From Pseudoscleropodium purum (Eukaryota > Streptophyta > Bryopsida > Hypnales > Brachytheciaceae), in assembly GCA_963969395.1 (NCBI GenBank), contig OZ017799.1, positions 10,356,501 through 10,420,500 of the forward strand: a stretch of DNA of 64,000 nt. Direction: 5' to 3'. Of the stretch, positions 23,445 through 36,139 are shown piece by piece. The notes below the pieces were generated by a model that saw only the letters and a list, made by a program, of their open reading frames with translations, had not been told where the DNA came from and did not search any database. The number at the start of each line of letters is the position of its first letter. The first letter of the stretch is position 1. Position numbers and translations under genes: made by a program.

Positions 23445-24682
23445 TTGATTGCACTGAAGACTGTATCTATGTTACTGCTCCTCAAAAGACGAATTCATCC
23501 ATTTGGACGACGCTCCTGCGGTATTAGGTGCCCACACGGCCGTAGGACCCAACATCATCTTCTTCCACGCCAGAAAGAACTTCGGACCCCTGCTCGCTCG
23601 TGCATTGCCGCTGTTGCTGTCGTGCTTGATCGTCGAGGCCGCTCTACGTTCTATCGATCTGTGTAGGTACGCTTGCATTCCTTTGAAAACTCCTCTTCGA
23701 TTTATGTGTATCTTTTATGCATGCGCCATTCCGTTCCTTGTGCTTTAGAACGATCGCACGTATGGATTCCATTTAGGGTTTGTGTGCTCTAGTATCTAGT
23801 CTTCTTAGGAAACGATTCAGTACGTGGACTCAGTACTTCGGAGAGGATTCTAGAGTGTTGCTAATGTGAGCGCTGGTTTGGATGTTGCGTTTTCTTGGCT
23901 TTAGGTTTTAGCTGAATGTCGTTTACGATCGGCTTTCAATTGTCACAAGGGTTTGGTGTGCGAGAAAATTTTAGCTGTTGGAGTGCGTAGCTAGGTTAGG
24001 TTCGTAAAGTTTTTGGTCCTTCGTTTTAGAAGTCTGAATATCGGTAGGGTCGATACCGGGATGGCTGCTCAGATGTTGCCCTAATGTGGAACTTTAGAAT
24101 ACTTCGGAACGAAGTTTAGAGTGATGCTAATGTGAGCGATGGTTTGGGATTGATGAGGATGAGGCCTGTTGCGTTGTCTTTGCTTAGGGTTACTTAGCTG
24201 AATGTTTAGAACCCTTCTTTCATTTATCGCAAGGGTTTGATGCGCGGTGTGATTTTATCTGTCGGAATGTGTTGTGTGCTTAGCTCTAGTTAGTGTTACA
24301 GAAGATATTGAGGGTTATGTAATGTATGTGAGAGGATACTTAGCGTACTACTATTGAGTTTCTTGAGCGCCACCCTTGAAGACCCTACTTAGCGGGCTAT
24401 CCAGTGTAGGTTCTAATAAAAAAATTATAAATAAAGAAAAGCTCCCTTAGGGTTGATCTCACTGACCTTTGGTTTTGCCAGATACCCGAAGGTCCTTTAT
24501 ACATCCGGTAGGGCTTTGTTGTCATCCATACCTTATAGAGCACTGCGTCTACACGGGGTTCCTCTATTTTACTCTCGTCCACTCAAGTGATGAAATAATT
24601 AGGTTTTGGTTTCGTGAGTGGTGACCGTTTTGCTCTAAAGCTAACTCAGTGCGATTTCCATCAGGCGGAGCGAGAATCAACA
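23445..24682 (+). other. 5' leader exon and leader intron of the FAM32A-like gene
   Basis: A near-balanced leader exon ends at a good donor (GTGTAG|GTACGC, 23666/23667), and an acceptor TTTCCATCAG ends at 24664, giving an intron of about 998 nt before the start codon. Inside the intron a segment starting ACTTCGGAGAGGATTC near 23836 (TGCTAATGTGAGCG, CACAAGGGTTTG) recurs in diverged form from about 24103 (ACTTCGGAACGAAG, TGCTAATGTGAGCG, CGCAAGGGTTTG). The transcript start is not determined; open frames in the leader are probably not translated. Confidence 0.5.
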
Positions 24683-25096
24683 ATGTCGTTCTCCAATGTG
24701 GTTGGAGGGAAGCTGAAGCTGAAAGGCACGGCTTTAGATGTGAGGGCCGGGGGAATGAAGAAGAAAAAGAAGCGTCAGAGAGAGGCGCAGGAGCAGCTTC
24801 TGATGTTGAAAGGGCAGGAAGAAACTGCTGAACAGGAAAGTAACAACTCGGACACGCGCACGTCTGAAGCAGATCCCGTTTCTAACCAAGGTGACGAAGG
24901 AGGTGAGAGGCATCAGGCTGCAGAGGACCACAGGACGCCGGCGGAAAAGAGATACCACGAGCAAAAAGCAAAATTGGAAGCCCGTCGCTTGACGAAGGTG
25001 GCCACCAAGAGTCATCGACAGAGAGTAGAGGAGTTTAATCAGTATCTAGCTAATCTTAGTGAGCATTATGACATTCCCAAGGTCGGTCCTGGTTGA
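24683..25096 (+). CDS. FAM32A homologue (spliceosome-associated small basic protein)
   Basis: Single coding exon, 137 residues. It has the family order: N-terminal VVGGKLKLKG, a lysine run (MKKKKKRQRE), an acidic and Ser-rich variable linker, then the conserved C-terminal block beginning RTPAEKRYHEQK, continuing KSHRQRVEEFNQYL and closing SEHYDIPKV. In animals FAM32A is found in the catalytically activated spliceosome near the exon junction; a nuclear splicing role here is inferred from that. I chose the ATG before SFSNVVGG rather than the upstream in-frame non-ATG extension, because the family starts close to GKLKLKG and the extension precedes and crosses the leader-intron acceptor. Confidence 0.9.
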   Translation: MSFSNVVGGKLKLKGTALDVRAGGMKKKKKRQREAQEQLLMLKGQEETAEQESNNSDTRTSEADPVSNQGDEGGERHQAAEDHRTPAEKRYHEQKAKLEARRLTKVATKSHRQRVEEFNQYLANLSEHYDIPKVGPG

Positions 25097-26737
25097 GGTT
25101 GTGTGTTCTTTGTCACACTTGGCTGGCAACCTCCGTAGCACTCAACGGTAGCTAAATGCGAAGGATTGCACATGTAATTTTGTATTATCTTGGTAACGTT
25201 TGGATTTCAGTTTACACTTCGTGAGAGTTTGATCGATGTCACCATGTATTCTGATTTGAGATGATGTATTCGGTATGTCTGTTAATGTCTAAAATTGTTG
25301 AGACTCCTCCCCCGCAAGAAGCATTATATATTTGGATTATGTTACTTTGATCATCTTTTGTGAGGATGATTGTTTGACAGATACATTTCTACTTCATAAC
25401 TGTGAGATCTAAGCTCGATGACACTATTGCGGCACTTTTAGTCTGATGGGTCGCTAGATCTATTATCAATGACTTTATAAACTGTTAAATAGTTGATTTT
25501 CGTATTGAATACAGTTTTCACTTTGTATACATGGATGTAATGATTTTCGGGAAAATGTAAAGGAAAAAAAGCCAAATTTGAGATCAACTTTCCTTCAAAA
25601 TGTATGGTATTCTTATTAGAGGTTGTGAATCTCTACCCAGTGCAAGAGAGTACACAGTAAATAAGATATATACTTCTGTTCAAAGTACAGTGGCAATAGA
25701 TATTTCCAACAAGACATGCATACATAAGTATTTTAGGAAAGTCCAATCAAGCGCATGATGAGTTGCTGCAAATAGGGGACTGTGTAGAGAACAGGACCAG
25801 GTCTCCAGTAAGGTAGGAGGTCAGTAAGTTATCGTCTACCTTCCGCGGCTCTATGATCATAATATGAAGGTAAACTTTTTTACACAACATTATATTACAA
25901 AGATGGAAGTTGAATAAATGTTGAAACTTCTGCATTTGATGAGCAACGGTACAGTAAAATCTTCGATGGATTTTATCAACTCCCAAACTAAATTGTGTTT
26001 TCACCGCATATTCTGAGGTCAGAGGTAAACAATCAATACGTTCACATATTCCACAAATATCAATGTCCAACAATTGGAAATACTAGCAAGTACACATTTT
26101 TTTATCGTAAGTGATACTCCGTATAAGATAGCAGTCCTCAAGCTCTCTCGCCCCAAATATTTACTCTTCAAGGTGCACGCACCTGGAACTCTTTTCTGAC
26201 AATTTTCTCTCCAATTGCGTTTGCTTATGCTTCCAAAAATGTAAGTAAATGGCGAATGCATGGTTTAGCAAAATATCTATGGCCGCTGTACCTTCAACAA
26301 TAGTCGACTGACTGGCATTTCACTTTGAATTGCATAACAAAGGGGCTACCAACATCTTCCCAAACTCATGGGATACATCTCTTTGAAGTGACACAAAATG
26401 CGTCTTCAACCGCAGAGTTAGCATCGGAGTGATGGTAAGTTCAGTATCCTCAATAAAATTCCCTTACAGCGCATTCCACAAGGACACAGACAAGTTTCAC
26501 ACACCACCCAAACAAGCGAGAGAGTCCAAATTGCGACAAGCAATTAGCATTAATCACGGTCGCCAAGACCAGTGGGGACAGCTGTACAAAAACGTCTCCA
26601 CTTGCAAACCATGACTGATCTACTGCTCCGGCCATACCATCGACTGGCTGCACTCCCTTTAGACATACAACCCCTCTTTACAAAAAACTACAAAACAGAG
26701 CCAGCTAGCTTCCAGCAGAACTGCAGCTCCATTGCTT
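25097..26737. other. Intergenic space between two convergent genes
   Basis: The first few hundred bases probably hold the 3' end of the FAM32A-like transcript. About 26400-26737 probably holds the 3' end of the minus-strand gene, judged by composition. No gene is recognised in between; open frames at 25747-26261 have no family resemblance. Confidence 0.4.
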
Positions 26738-27400
26738 TCAAGCCTCCTTGTGCTGCACATGCGCCTTGTCCTCATCCTTGCTGCTGAAGTGCTGGTACGC
26801 CTGGTAGCCAGCAAAGCCCAAGACGCCAGTGCCCACCACACCCGCGGCCACTTCGGCCATCATCACCTTGCGACGATGCTCGCGCTCTTCCTCCGAAATG
26901 TCTGTCCGGTGCTTCAGATTCTGAACCTGAAAGACCAGCCAAATGGATTCACATTCCCAGTCAGATCCATTACCCAATTTCAACAGTTCGTCACGCCCAT
27001 TCAATAAAGAAGCCATACATTGCATCCTCCAACCTCAAGAAACATCAGAATTCAGACATTCTTCATCCAATCACTGCCATTGTAATACCCGTCGATTCCC
27101 AAACAAAACGATGCAATACACATGTACCCCTTCAAGCAATGAGAATGCAGGTCTTACATCTTCCTTCTTGAGCTTCCCGCCGTACTGCTCGTGTCCCGGA
27201 ATGATCCCCGAGAGGTGGCTGCTCAAGTGTCCCGAAGACTCATGCTTGTGCTTGTCTTCCTTGTGCTTGTCCTCCTTGTGCTTGTCCTCCTTGTGCTTGC
27301 CTTCCTTGTCGTGCTTGTCCTTCTTGTCCTTCTTGTCGTGCTTGGAGTGCTTCTTCTCCTTGTCGGAGCCCTCCGAGTCGGAGCCTGAGCTGTGACCCAT
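26738..27400 (-). CDS. Lys/His/Asp-rich low-complexity protein with Gly-rich hydrophobic C-terminus
   Basis: Two exons on the minus strand, 27400-27158 and 26926-26738, joined in phase 0 (donor GATGTAAG, acceptor CTTTCAG); 143 residues. The N-terminus is Ser/Asp/Glu-rich, then a highly charged Lys/His/Asp region with three perfect HKEDK repeats (from EGKHKEDKHKEDK), then SGHLSSHLSGIIPGH. The C-terminal half has a charged segment (SEEEREHRRK) followed by a hydrophobic Gly/Ala helix (AAGVVGTGVLGFAGYQAY) and a polar tail. I do not recognise the family. Charged repeats recall dehydrin-like stress proteins and the Gly/Ala helix could insert in a membrane, but both are guesses. A TATA box lies 112 bp upstream of the ATG. 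Confidence 0.65.
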
Positions 27401-27511
27401 TGCGAGAAAGCCGGTTCTACTTACAAGAACGATCACAGGCAGACTGAAGTGCAAGAAAGCAAGGAAGTGTAAAGCAAGGTAATGTGGAGAGAGAGAGGGG
27501 AGTTGGGAGAG

Positions 27512-27517
27512 TTTATA
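27512..27517 (-). promoter_or_regulatory. TATA box of the Lys/His-rich gene
   Basis: TATAAA on the minus strand, followed about 30 nt later by a CT-rich stretch (CCCCTCTCTCTCTCC), a common plant initiator context. This would give a leader of about 85 nt before the ATG at 27400. Confidence 0.5.
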
Positions 27518-27770
27518 GATAGATTAAAGTGGGAGCCGATCGGATTGACACGTCGTGGGAGTGCCGCCATGTTAGGGTGGAGGGGATCTTTGGAGCCGCA
27601 GATTGCGCTGAATCTGGGTACAGTATCGTCCAGTGCGTGGATTTCTGCAACGGAGGGAGGCAGCGAAGCGTCGTAGAAGAAGTGGGAGCAGGCACCGACC
27701 CGGCGGGGATTGGAGACCAAGCGAAATGGAGACGGTTCCCCTACAAGAGAGCGCGTTTTCAGTTCCCTTT

Positions 27771-27788
27771 AGAGCATGTGCACCGTCC
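27771..27788 (+). repeat. Shared AGAGCATG...CACC motif, locus 1
   Basis: AGAGCATGTGCACCGTCC. Near-identical motifs lie at 46825-46840 (+) and 50166-50182 (-), each next to GC-richer, partly palindromic sequence. It is probably the terminus of a dispersed small transposon. Confidence 0.4.
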
Positions 27789-27912
27789 TTCGCGAAATTG
27801 GACGCGCTCCAAGTTGAGATCTATTTTTGAAATTTTTAAAGAGTCCTGAAGAGTCTTGTCTCCGGCTCCATGCTCACCAAATGTATCCCATAAATAGTCG
27901 GTTAATCAATCA

Positions 27913-28857
27913 TTAACCCCAAAAATTCTGTCACCATGTTGTCACCAAAAATGCTCGAAAACTGCCATTTTGAGTGCAAGTATCAAATTTTTGAAAAAAA
28001 ACTCATTTTTTGACATATGTATTTGTAGGATCTTGTCGTATGATAACTTGAAAACATGTGTAAAAATTTCAGACATTTCCACCGCTTGGATTGCAAGATA
28101 AAAGCATTCACATTCACTAATTAACATCATTTTTTTTGTCCTACAAATAGCAGGGCAATTGCACTTCACAAGCTCACATTTCTATGAAAAAAGGTCCAAA
28201 ATGGTGGTGCTTCTTTGGATAACATTCTTTTTCCTTAACAAGTTGGCCACATGCTTGAAAAACTTCAGATCATTTGGAATTAGACAACATATAGGAAAAA
28301 AATAGTAAGTAGATAATAATAGAGAATGATTCAAAATACAAAATTGTTAAGAATTTAATTATAGAATTAAAAAAATGCCAATTCCAATGGTTGCAATGAT
28401 GTAATAAACAATCTATAGCATTTTTTTTTTTTTTCAAAAAATATTAAAAATTGAGTAAGACAAAAAAATTCAAAGTTTATTTTAGTAAGAATAGAGAATT
28501 CATAATTGCTCACAAACAAATAAATCCTCATAACTTTTGACTTATTGATCAAGATGGAATGATTAAAAGCTTTCTACATATATATAATTTTAGGAAACCA
28601 CTTTCAAATTTTTGTTTTTGAAAATAGTGGGTTTTTTTTATCTCCCCAGATTGTCCATTTATAAAAAAAATAACATATTAGGCTATAACTTTTGACTCCT
28701 ATTTTCAAATGTCATGAAATTTAGTGCATATAAAAGATATTCTTTATCCACACCTTCTACTAAAATTTCATCTTGAAATATACAAATCCTCATTTATAGC
28801 AACGTGCCGAAAATTTCTTTATAGCCAAAAAACATATGTTGGTCCTTTAGGGGTTAA
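27913..28857 (+). mobile_element. TTAA-bounded element, copy 4
   Basis: A 945-bp copy, A end first (TTAACCCCAAAAATTC at 27913) and B end last (GGTCCTTTAGGGGTTAA ending 28857). TTAA is intact on both sides. Its B end is the subfamily with the CACACCTTCTACTAAA block. Non-coding. Confidence 0.8.
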
Positions 28858-31800
28858 GTGGAATAGAAGATTAAATTCACTAAACTTAGGATAAATAGTA
28901 ATTTCAAAGTCCATTGATTTGGAGGATTTGTTAGAGCCTAGCCACTCAACCACGTGCAAACTAACACACAAACTAATGTGCTAGATGAATTAGAGCAGGC
29001 CTTTGAGCAATCATGGTTGGCATGGGAAGCACAAACCTCTCCCATCCCATATTCATGTGTTGTAATCGTATGGTAGAACTTTTGGACTCACATTTTCAAG
29101 CCAAGTATTACCTTATGTAGTTTATGTGCACTAGTAGTCTATTTGAGGTCTTCACCGCATATTTCCAAAACTAGAGCTCGAAGCCATACTTGAACAAATT
29201 TTGACAATAGATTCTATACAATTTGTGGTTTGGAATCACCCAAGAGACTTACTACTATCTATTTTTTTTTTAAGTGGGTTGCTTTAGAAGTTGCCTTTGC
29301 AAGACTTCCAATGGGCAACATAATGGTGTAAAGGCTTGCCTAAAACCATTGAGGCCACCTCCAACATGCCTTGGTGGCTATGTTCTTATCCAAGTTTGGC
29401 ACTTAAGAGCCCCTCGGTGTGTGTAAGTGTAATTGCTCTCAATCTTCAAAATAGAAAAATGACTTATAGCTTGGTGAATGAAGTGATTGAATTTTACTAA
29501 TCAAAGAAGAGAAGGACCTTATGAGGGAAAGGAGGCCACATTTTCTTTATTTCTAACCACCTTCCTAGTGAACCATGGATTGCAGAAGGACATGGCTCTC
29601 TCACCAAGGTAGTCTACTAAAAATGATCAAATTCCTAAATTAATAGGTGCATCTTTAGTTGATAAAATTTTCATAAAAAATATTCGTTGGATATTTTTGG
29701 TCTTCAACTTCCTTTCTAGATTAAGTGGGTAGTGATTGTTACAATTATTTATACTTTCTATTCTAGGTATCAAAGTCTTTAATAACTACGATACATTCTC
29801 AAATTAGCTTGCTCAAATTTCACATCAACTATACTTTTGAAGAGTCCTAAAACTTAGAAGAACTACACAATTGCTCAATAGCTCATTATGTCCCATTAGT
29901 AGTTCAAAAAGTGTTGATTATGGAAATGTAAAAAATCAATCTAAGCCCTCATGTTCAAAACTGCACATTTGATGCAAAAAGCTATAGTAGTCACATTTGA
30001 ATAAGGGTCACAATTACATTTAATAACTAACTTTAACTCTACAAAAACACATCCTTCCATGACCACGGTAGTCACTAGAATACTTTGATTATTAAATCAA
30101 TAGAAGCATTCTTTGTTTCTACAATTGTTTCCACACTTTTCAAATTGGTATAAAAACTAGACTTTGCAAACTTCATTTCATAAGTTGGGCTTAAATTCCC
30201 AAAAGATTGATTTTAATGGCTATAATGCAAATGAAGAGCAAGTTGGTAGAAATTACCAAATATACTAAAAATGAATCTCTTATAATCCATGGATTTAAGC
30301 ATCTTATTTTCTAACATAATCTCTAATTTTTCACTTAATTCTTTTAAGAACCAAATGTCTATTCAATATATGCAAGAAATTTAAAGTAGATTCATATGAA
30401 ATAAGTTTTGGTTAAATGTCCAAGAAATTTTGATATAAGATGTGAACATGTATTTCCATAGTGAGAATAATTTTTTTTTTCTTGATTGGGTGTCAAAATC
30501 AAGAGTTATGTTGCCCTAAACATATTAGGTAGCCTAGGTAGCTTTGAATAGCACATGCAAAATTCCTATAATTTTGAAATTTTGTAGATTTGTAAGTTAC
30601 ATGATATAAGAAGCAAATGTCAAAAAACAACATTGTGTAGTGTAAAAATCTTAGTTTAGGAAGAGTTAAATTTTGTTGAACCTACTACTTTAAGCTTGGG
30701 TTAGATTCGTTAAAAAATAAATCAAAATATAAATAAATAGGGCATGAAATGAAATTTTCAGAAATTATAACATGGTGTATATGAACATTGTAGAAAATAT
30801 TAATGAAAATAATATGAAATTTGAAAAAAAGCCACCAAAAATATTGCAATTAAAGTTGTATAAAGCCACCTCAAAGTGTGGAAGACCCATTTGTGGTACC
30901 ACAAATTTTTTTTAAAGTTGAACTAGTGGCAATGTAGTGTAGTTAAGCTATAGTGTCTTGTACTACAATCCACAAATAATTCAAAATAAAGTCAAACGAA
31001 AATTTATAAATTCTAAAAGTGGATAACGAAGTGGATATTTGGCCAAAAAGGAAATATTTTGTATGGGGTCTTACAAACCTGGCCCCAACGTACAATAGTC
31101 AAGGTTAAAAAATATTTTTTTTCTAACTAAAATGTTATAATTTTTCAATCTATGCAATTAAAGTTTTTGAAATTTTTCTCACACATTTCCATAATAGTTT
31201 AGTAAAAATTTGTAAGGTTGAATTTTGAAAGGAAAAAAAAATTATATTTTTTTTCACATTGCCCTAAAAAATGGCATTTTATTACAATTCCTGTCTAAAA
31301 TGTGCCTTAGTCCTTTAGGGGTTATGGACTTTTGATCACCAAGAGTTGTACATACACACACTCAAGAAACACTCTTGATAACTATTGGATGAGAATCGTA
31401 AATTTTGAGTAAATTATGGCACTATTTGACCATCCATCAACCACAAAATGGTTGCTTAGGCATTTCAAGGTTATGTGCTATTTGTATGCTTGGACGAGCT
31501 TGGAAGTGGACTGAAGGCACCAAGTTATAGTGTCAAGTCCATGCCACATCATGCTCCTGGTGTGCATTGCTTCTTCAAGTAAAATATCTACTTTTCTACC
31601 AATGTTTGGGTCTAGGTGGCATGTTGCAACCAATGAATAAGGTGTGACAAGGAGACAAGTGGAGGATAATTTCAAATAATTATAATAAGTCAAGTAGATG
31701 GGAAGGAGGTTGAGCTTGCCAATCCTAAAATCAAGGAGATTAGAGAAAATGAGGGACTTCAAGATCCCTCTATCACTAACTGAGGGTTGACTACTATTTC

Positions 31801-32798
31801 TCTATACAAAACATTTAGGACCAATTAAGGTAGAACTACCCATTACCATACAAATTTGCTATCTAGATAGTTTGGAAAAGCTATTTGTCAATTTCCATAT
31901 TTTTTTAGAGATTGAAAAGTTTGAGAGAAATCATTTGCAAAAAAAATGAAGACATTCTGATAAGAAGGTGAATTTCTTGTGATTTTTCAAAGCTAAAATG
32001 TTAAAGCACGAATAGACCCTCGTTAAAGTGTAGGTTGATATGTTCACTCCCTAATTGCATTGCCATTATGATAAAGGGTTGCTAAGATTGTGGTAATGGG
32101 TGGGCCACCGTTGCAAATAGAAGGATCTTGTAGGTGACAGAATTGGGTGGATGGCAATAATAGGCAATTCTACCCAAGACTTTTTTTTTTGGCTTTCTTG
32201 TGCCAAATTGTACTTGAAAAAAAAATAATTTGGTTGAAAAATGGCAACAAAATGTGAAGTTTTTTTCTAAAAAACTTTGAATTAAAATTTTTTTTGGATG
32301 AAATCACTAAATTGTGGATGAAAATAGAATTATGGACATGTGATATGTGTTGTATTGATGAGCAATTTTCTATCTAAAACATGGACAAATGTTGAAATTT
32401 GGAGCACTACTATTAAAAAACTTGTATTGTAACTTTGGTACTATCCTCAAAAAAATGAAAAAATGTAAAAAAGCCCTAGTTCTACCCTAGATATGGTAGA
32501 GTCTAGTCAAAGCATACAAACAATTCCTTCCTTCTCAATCTCTCCTATACCACTTTGGCCAACTAGTGACAATGCATTTTAACTTCCCTACCTACATCCC
32601 AATTCATTCCATCTTCAACCCGGTGTGTAACTTAGATAGAGCATCCCAATGCATCTTGCATACTAGATGATTAGTTCTTCAAGGCTAGCAAACCGTCTAG
32701 AATTTGGATGACTGGTTGAACAGCCAGCTAGCAAAGTTCCTTGAGGTTGGCAAAAGAAGGCGTTTTTGCAAGCTGGGAGGTAGTTTGCAAATGGCTTG
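28858..32798. other. AT-rich intergenic DNA up to the copia element
   Basis: No gene is supported. An end-like TAGTCCTTTAGGGGTTA at about 31307-31323, preceded by blocks resembling the TTAA elements (AATTTTTCAATCTATGCAA, CACATTGCCCTAAAAAATGGC), marks another partial, probably old copy. The remainder is featureless. Confidence 0.4.
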
Positions 32799-33021
32799 TG
32801 TTAAGATATACCTTCTATTAATACGCTCTCCATTGTAGTTTATTTTAAGTTCTACATATACTTAGGGATTATATTTAAATCTCTTGGACCAATAGGAGAG
32901 AAGGACTTACCTTCTCTCTCTAGTATATATTTGATACTTCCTTAAATAAAAGATTACTTTTCTACTTGTATACTTTGGTTTACAACATTATATAGTTTTG
33001 TCTATTTTCTTATTCTCAACA
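32799..33021 (+). repeat. 5' LTR of the copia element
   Basis: Begins TGTTAAGATATACC and ends TATTCTCAACA. Contains a short AT-rich promoter-like region (AGTATATATTTG). Confidence 0.9.
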
Positions 33022-33172
33022 CATTATTAGTACGCTCCTCATACTTATGTTTTTGATATTCAATATTTTTTTAGCTTTGAACTTGCTATTGTTTTTATAT
33101 TTTTCCTTTCAATTCCTCTTTCCACCTTTTGGCCTCCACCTTCCTCTTGTCATCTTTTCTTTTTTTTCCACC

Positions 33173-33998
33173 ATGAGTACTTCAACATCTGTTTTTACAT
33201 TTATGGTGATACCGGTGGCTACAAATAATATTGAGACATTGAAACTTCAACCACTTCTCTTTCCACAGTTAGCAACTGATGGGAGCAATTACTTGCTATG
33301 GGTGAAGACTACAAAAAGCGCATATATTTCTAAACCAACTATCTCAATGTATAATGTTTGACGAACTCTTTACTATAAGTACATCAATTTTCACTACTAG
33401 TTCTTACAAAGCATTGCTTTTGCTCCATTGTCATCTAGTTCTTTCTTTACAACATTAGTATTTGGAAAGTGAAAATCCTAATGAGCTTTGGCACAAGCTC
33501 AAATCTCATTTTGATCATCAAAAAACAATCTTTCTTCCTAGAGCCCTTAGTAATTGGACTCATTTATGAGTGTTGAATTTTCCAACATTTGTTTCTTTCA
33601 ATAATGAGTTATACAATATTATATCACAATTGAGATTGTATGGTTACCCTATTACGAAGGAAGAAATGATTGAGAAAACTCTCTCAATGTTTCCACCGGT
33701 CTCTGCTATACTTGCACAACAATATAGGAATATAAAATTTGGGAATCACTCAGATCTCATGTCTCTCTTATTTCTTGCTAAAAAGCAAAACGAACTCCTT
33801 TTATACAATGCGGAGGCATGTCCAATTGGAAGTACAGTACTTGAGTCCGATGTTGTTAAGGTTTCTAATGTTAAATTTAAAGCACAAAAATATAGAAAAA
33901 ATCATTTTAAGCACTCAAATAGCTATAGCCATGATAGTCAACATGCACATAGAAGACTAACACCTCATCTACTAACAACTATGATAAGCATCCATTAG
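33173..33998 (+). pseudogene. copia gag remnant
   Basis: The frame opens at ATG 33173 and is interrupted by a stop at 33359-33361. Gag-like sequence continues in other frames, including a stretch at 33570-33998 resembling copia gag (LRLYGYPITKEEMIEKTLS). Confidence 0.7.
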
Positions 33999-34009
33999 AG
34001 ACGCATTCT

Positions 34010-34051
34010 TGCTACAAATGTGGTAATGTGGGCCATCTAGCAAACGTTTGT
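34010..34051 (+). pseudogene. copia CCHC zinc knuckle
   Basis: Reads CYKCGNVGHLANVC, an exact C-X2-C-X4-H-X4-C nucleocapsid knuckle. It lies just after the gag remnant and before the integrase region. A stop follows soon after. Confidence 0.85.
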
Positions 34052-34609
34052 TGGACATCAAAGTATTTTATAAAGATGTTCCAAGAAAATAAAAAGCTTC
34101 GAGCTCAAACTTGAGAAGCCCACACCATATATGTGTCCATGGATCCATTTGGACCTGACTCGGGAGTTGAAGACCGAGAGGCCTATGTTATTGCTAATAC
34201 CTCTACTAGTGAGTCTTTTGATACATTCCTTGATTCTGCAACTACACATACAATCTTGTGAGATAAACATTTTTTTGATGAAAACAACCTTTCAATTTGG
34301 TAAACCAAAAATTTGATGACTATGGCTAGATCGAATGTGTTTTGTTTCTAGGAGGGACTAGCAAAGGTGATTTTGCCTAAGGGCACCTCCATTACATGCA
34401 TGTGTACTATGTTTTTTCCCTTTGCGCCTCAAAGCCTAATCAGCTATTGAGATGTACACACCAATAGTTTACATCTCTCGACCAAAATTCTAGATAGGCA
34501 AGAGACTTTGGTTTTTCTTAAAAATGATAAAGTTCTAGAAACAACTTTTGCTATGGCAAGTGATTTGTATCGGATTGCTATCTAACCACCTATTGTATTC
34601 AATTTTGCT

Positions 34610-35600
34610 TTGTCTTTCAAAAATGATAAAGTTTCTTTTTGGCATGGAAGATTGGGCCATCCAAGCTCTACTTTATTCAGAAAAATTATTCCATGTGTTG
34701 TTGAACATAATTTGCAACCAGGAGATGTAAATTCAATGACATTATGTCAAGCATGCGTACAAGGCAAATTAATTGCCAAACCATCTTTATGGAAGTTTCT
34801 TCATAAATTACCACCAATGCTTTCAAGGCTACATGGTGATATTTGTGGTCCAATAAATCCCATGTCTAGACCATTTCAATATTTTTTAGTTTTGATTGAT
34901 ACATTAGGCAAACAATCACATGTCTCGTATTATCTACGAGAAATTTGGCTTTTGCCAATTTATTTTCAATGTTGATCTGTTTCAAGGCTCATTTCTTTGA
35001 CTATCTAGTCAAAATACTACGTATGGATAATGCTCAGGATTTTCAATCAAAATCTTTTGAAGATTATTGCACTACAATAGGGATTGATTTGACATATTCG
35101 GTTCTATACGAACATGCTTAAAATGGATTGGTAGAGTCTTTTATCAAACGGATCCAATTCATTACCAGACCATTGCCTCTTCAAGCAAATTTGCCTACTT
35201 TTATGTAAAGACATGTAATTTTACATGCTGCAATTCTAATTCGATTCTGTCCTTCATCTTTAAAAACTGCTTCTTCACAAGAACTTCTTTCAGGACATGT
35301 TCCTAATGTATCTCACTTATGAGTATTTCATTGCCGTATATGGGTTCCTATCTCGGAACCTCAATGTCAAACTATTGGAGTTCATCAACAAGAAGGCATC
35401 TATGTTGGATTTGATTCTCTAAGTATTATTCGTTATATCAGTCCCTCTACTGGTACGTTGCTCATTTTGCCAATTGCCGATTTGAAGCTCATCATGCTCA
35501 TCATGCTCATTTTGCCAATTGTCGATTTGAAGAAGACATATTTCCATCTTTAAAAGGAGGAGCATCTATTCAAGAGCCTTCAAAAGGACTTATATTCAAG
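34610..35600 (+). pseudogene. copia integrase remnant
   Basis: Shows the HHCC zinc-binding pattern (WHGRLGH ... LCQAC), then the catalytic core start LHGDICGP and FLVLID. After a frame break come MDNAQDFQSKSFEDYC and NGLVESFIKRIQ, the second Asp and Glu regions. A TAA interrupts EHA/NGL at about 35120. A local duplication of about 50 bp (CTCATTTTGCCAATTGYCGA) lies at 35460-35530. Confidence 0.85.
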
Positions 35601-36139
35601 GCATCTAAGAAATTTACATTAGACCTTGATCTCCAAACATCTTTAGTTGAAATCGAAGTTGCTAAGATTTTACATTTGCAAAAGATTGCAGATCAAACAC
35701 CTAACGGCTTCAATGATGCTCCTAGAATTACAAGGACTCCATTAAATGAAGCTCAAAATATTCCTACTCGAGTTTCAATACCGGAGACTATTCAAACTCC
35801 AATTCTTTAACCAACGAACAAATGGGCTCGTGGACTAGATAACAACCATGCAAGCACAAGACAATGACTAATTCTTCTATGCTTACAACAACCATTGCCA
35901 ATTTTACAGGATCATTTATATCAAATTGTCCATCTACATCCAATACCATTGCAACTCATGAGGGAGGAATTATTGTTCATATGCAAGAAAAGTTAAAATT
36001 GAATACAGAATTATCTATGATGTATTATAGTATAAGTGATGTTTAGGATAGAGCAACAGTTGAAATGGATGAATTATTCATTTGTATGATTGTTGAAAAT
36101 CTTTCTTGCGAGAAAGATAATCTTGAACCAAATACTATT

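Noticed and set aside
23445..23748. Frames in the FAM32A-like leader exon
   Set aside because: They lack a good ATG context or run into the intron donor; the region is better explained as 5' leader.
26943..27395. 150-codon plus-strand frame rich in Ser/Leu/Cys
   Set aside because: Antisense of the Lys/His/Asp repeat region and intron of the minus-strand gene.
27433..27849. Frames of 95-106 codons on both strands upstream of the Lys/His-rich gene
   Set aside because: They cover its promoter and TATA box and resemble no known protein.
32799..33060. tRNA primer binding site after the 5' LTR
   Set aside because: The sequence CATTATTAGTACGCTCC does not match the usual initiator-Met complement, so none is annotated.
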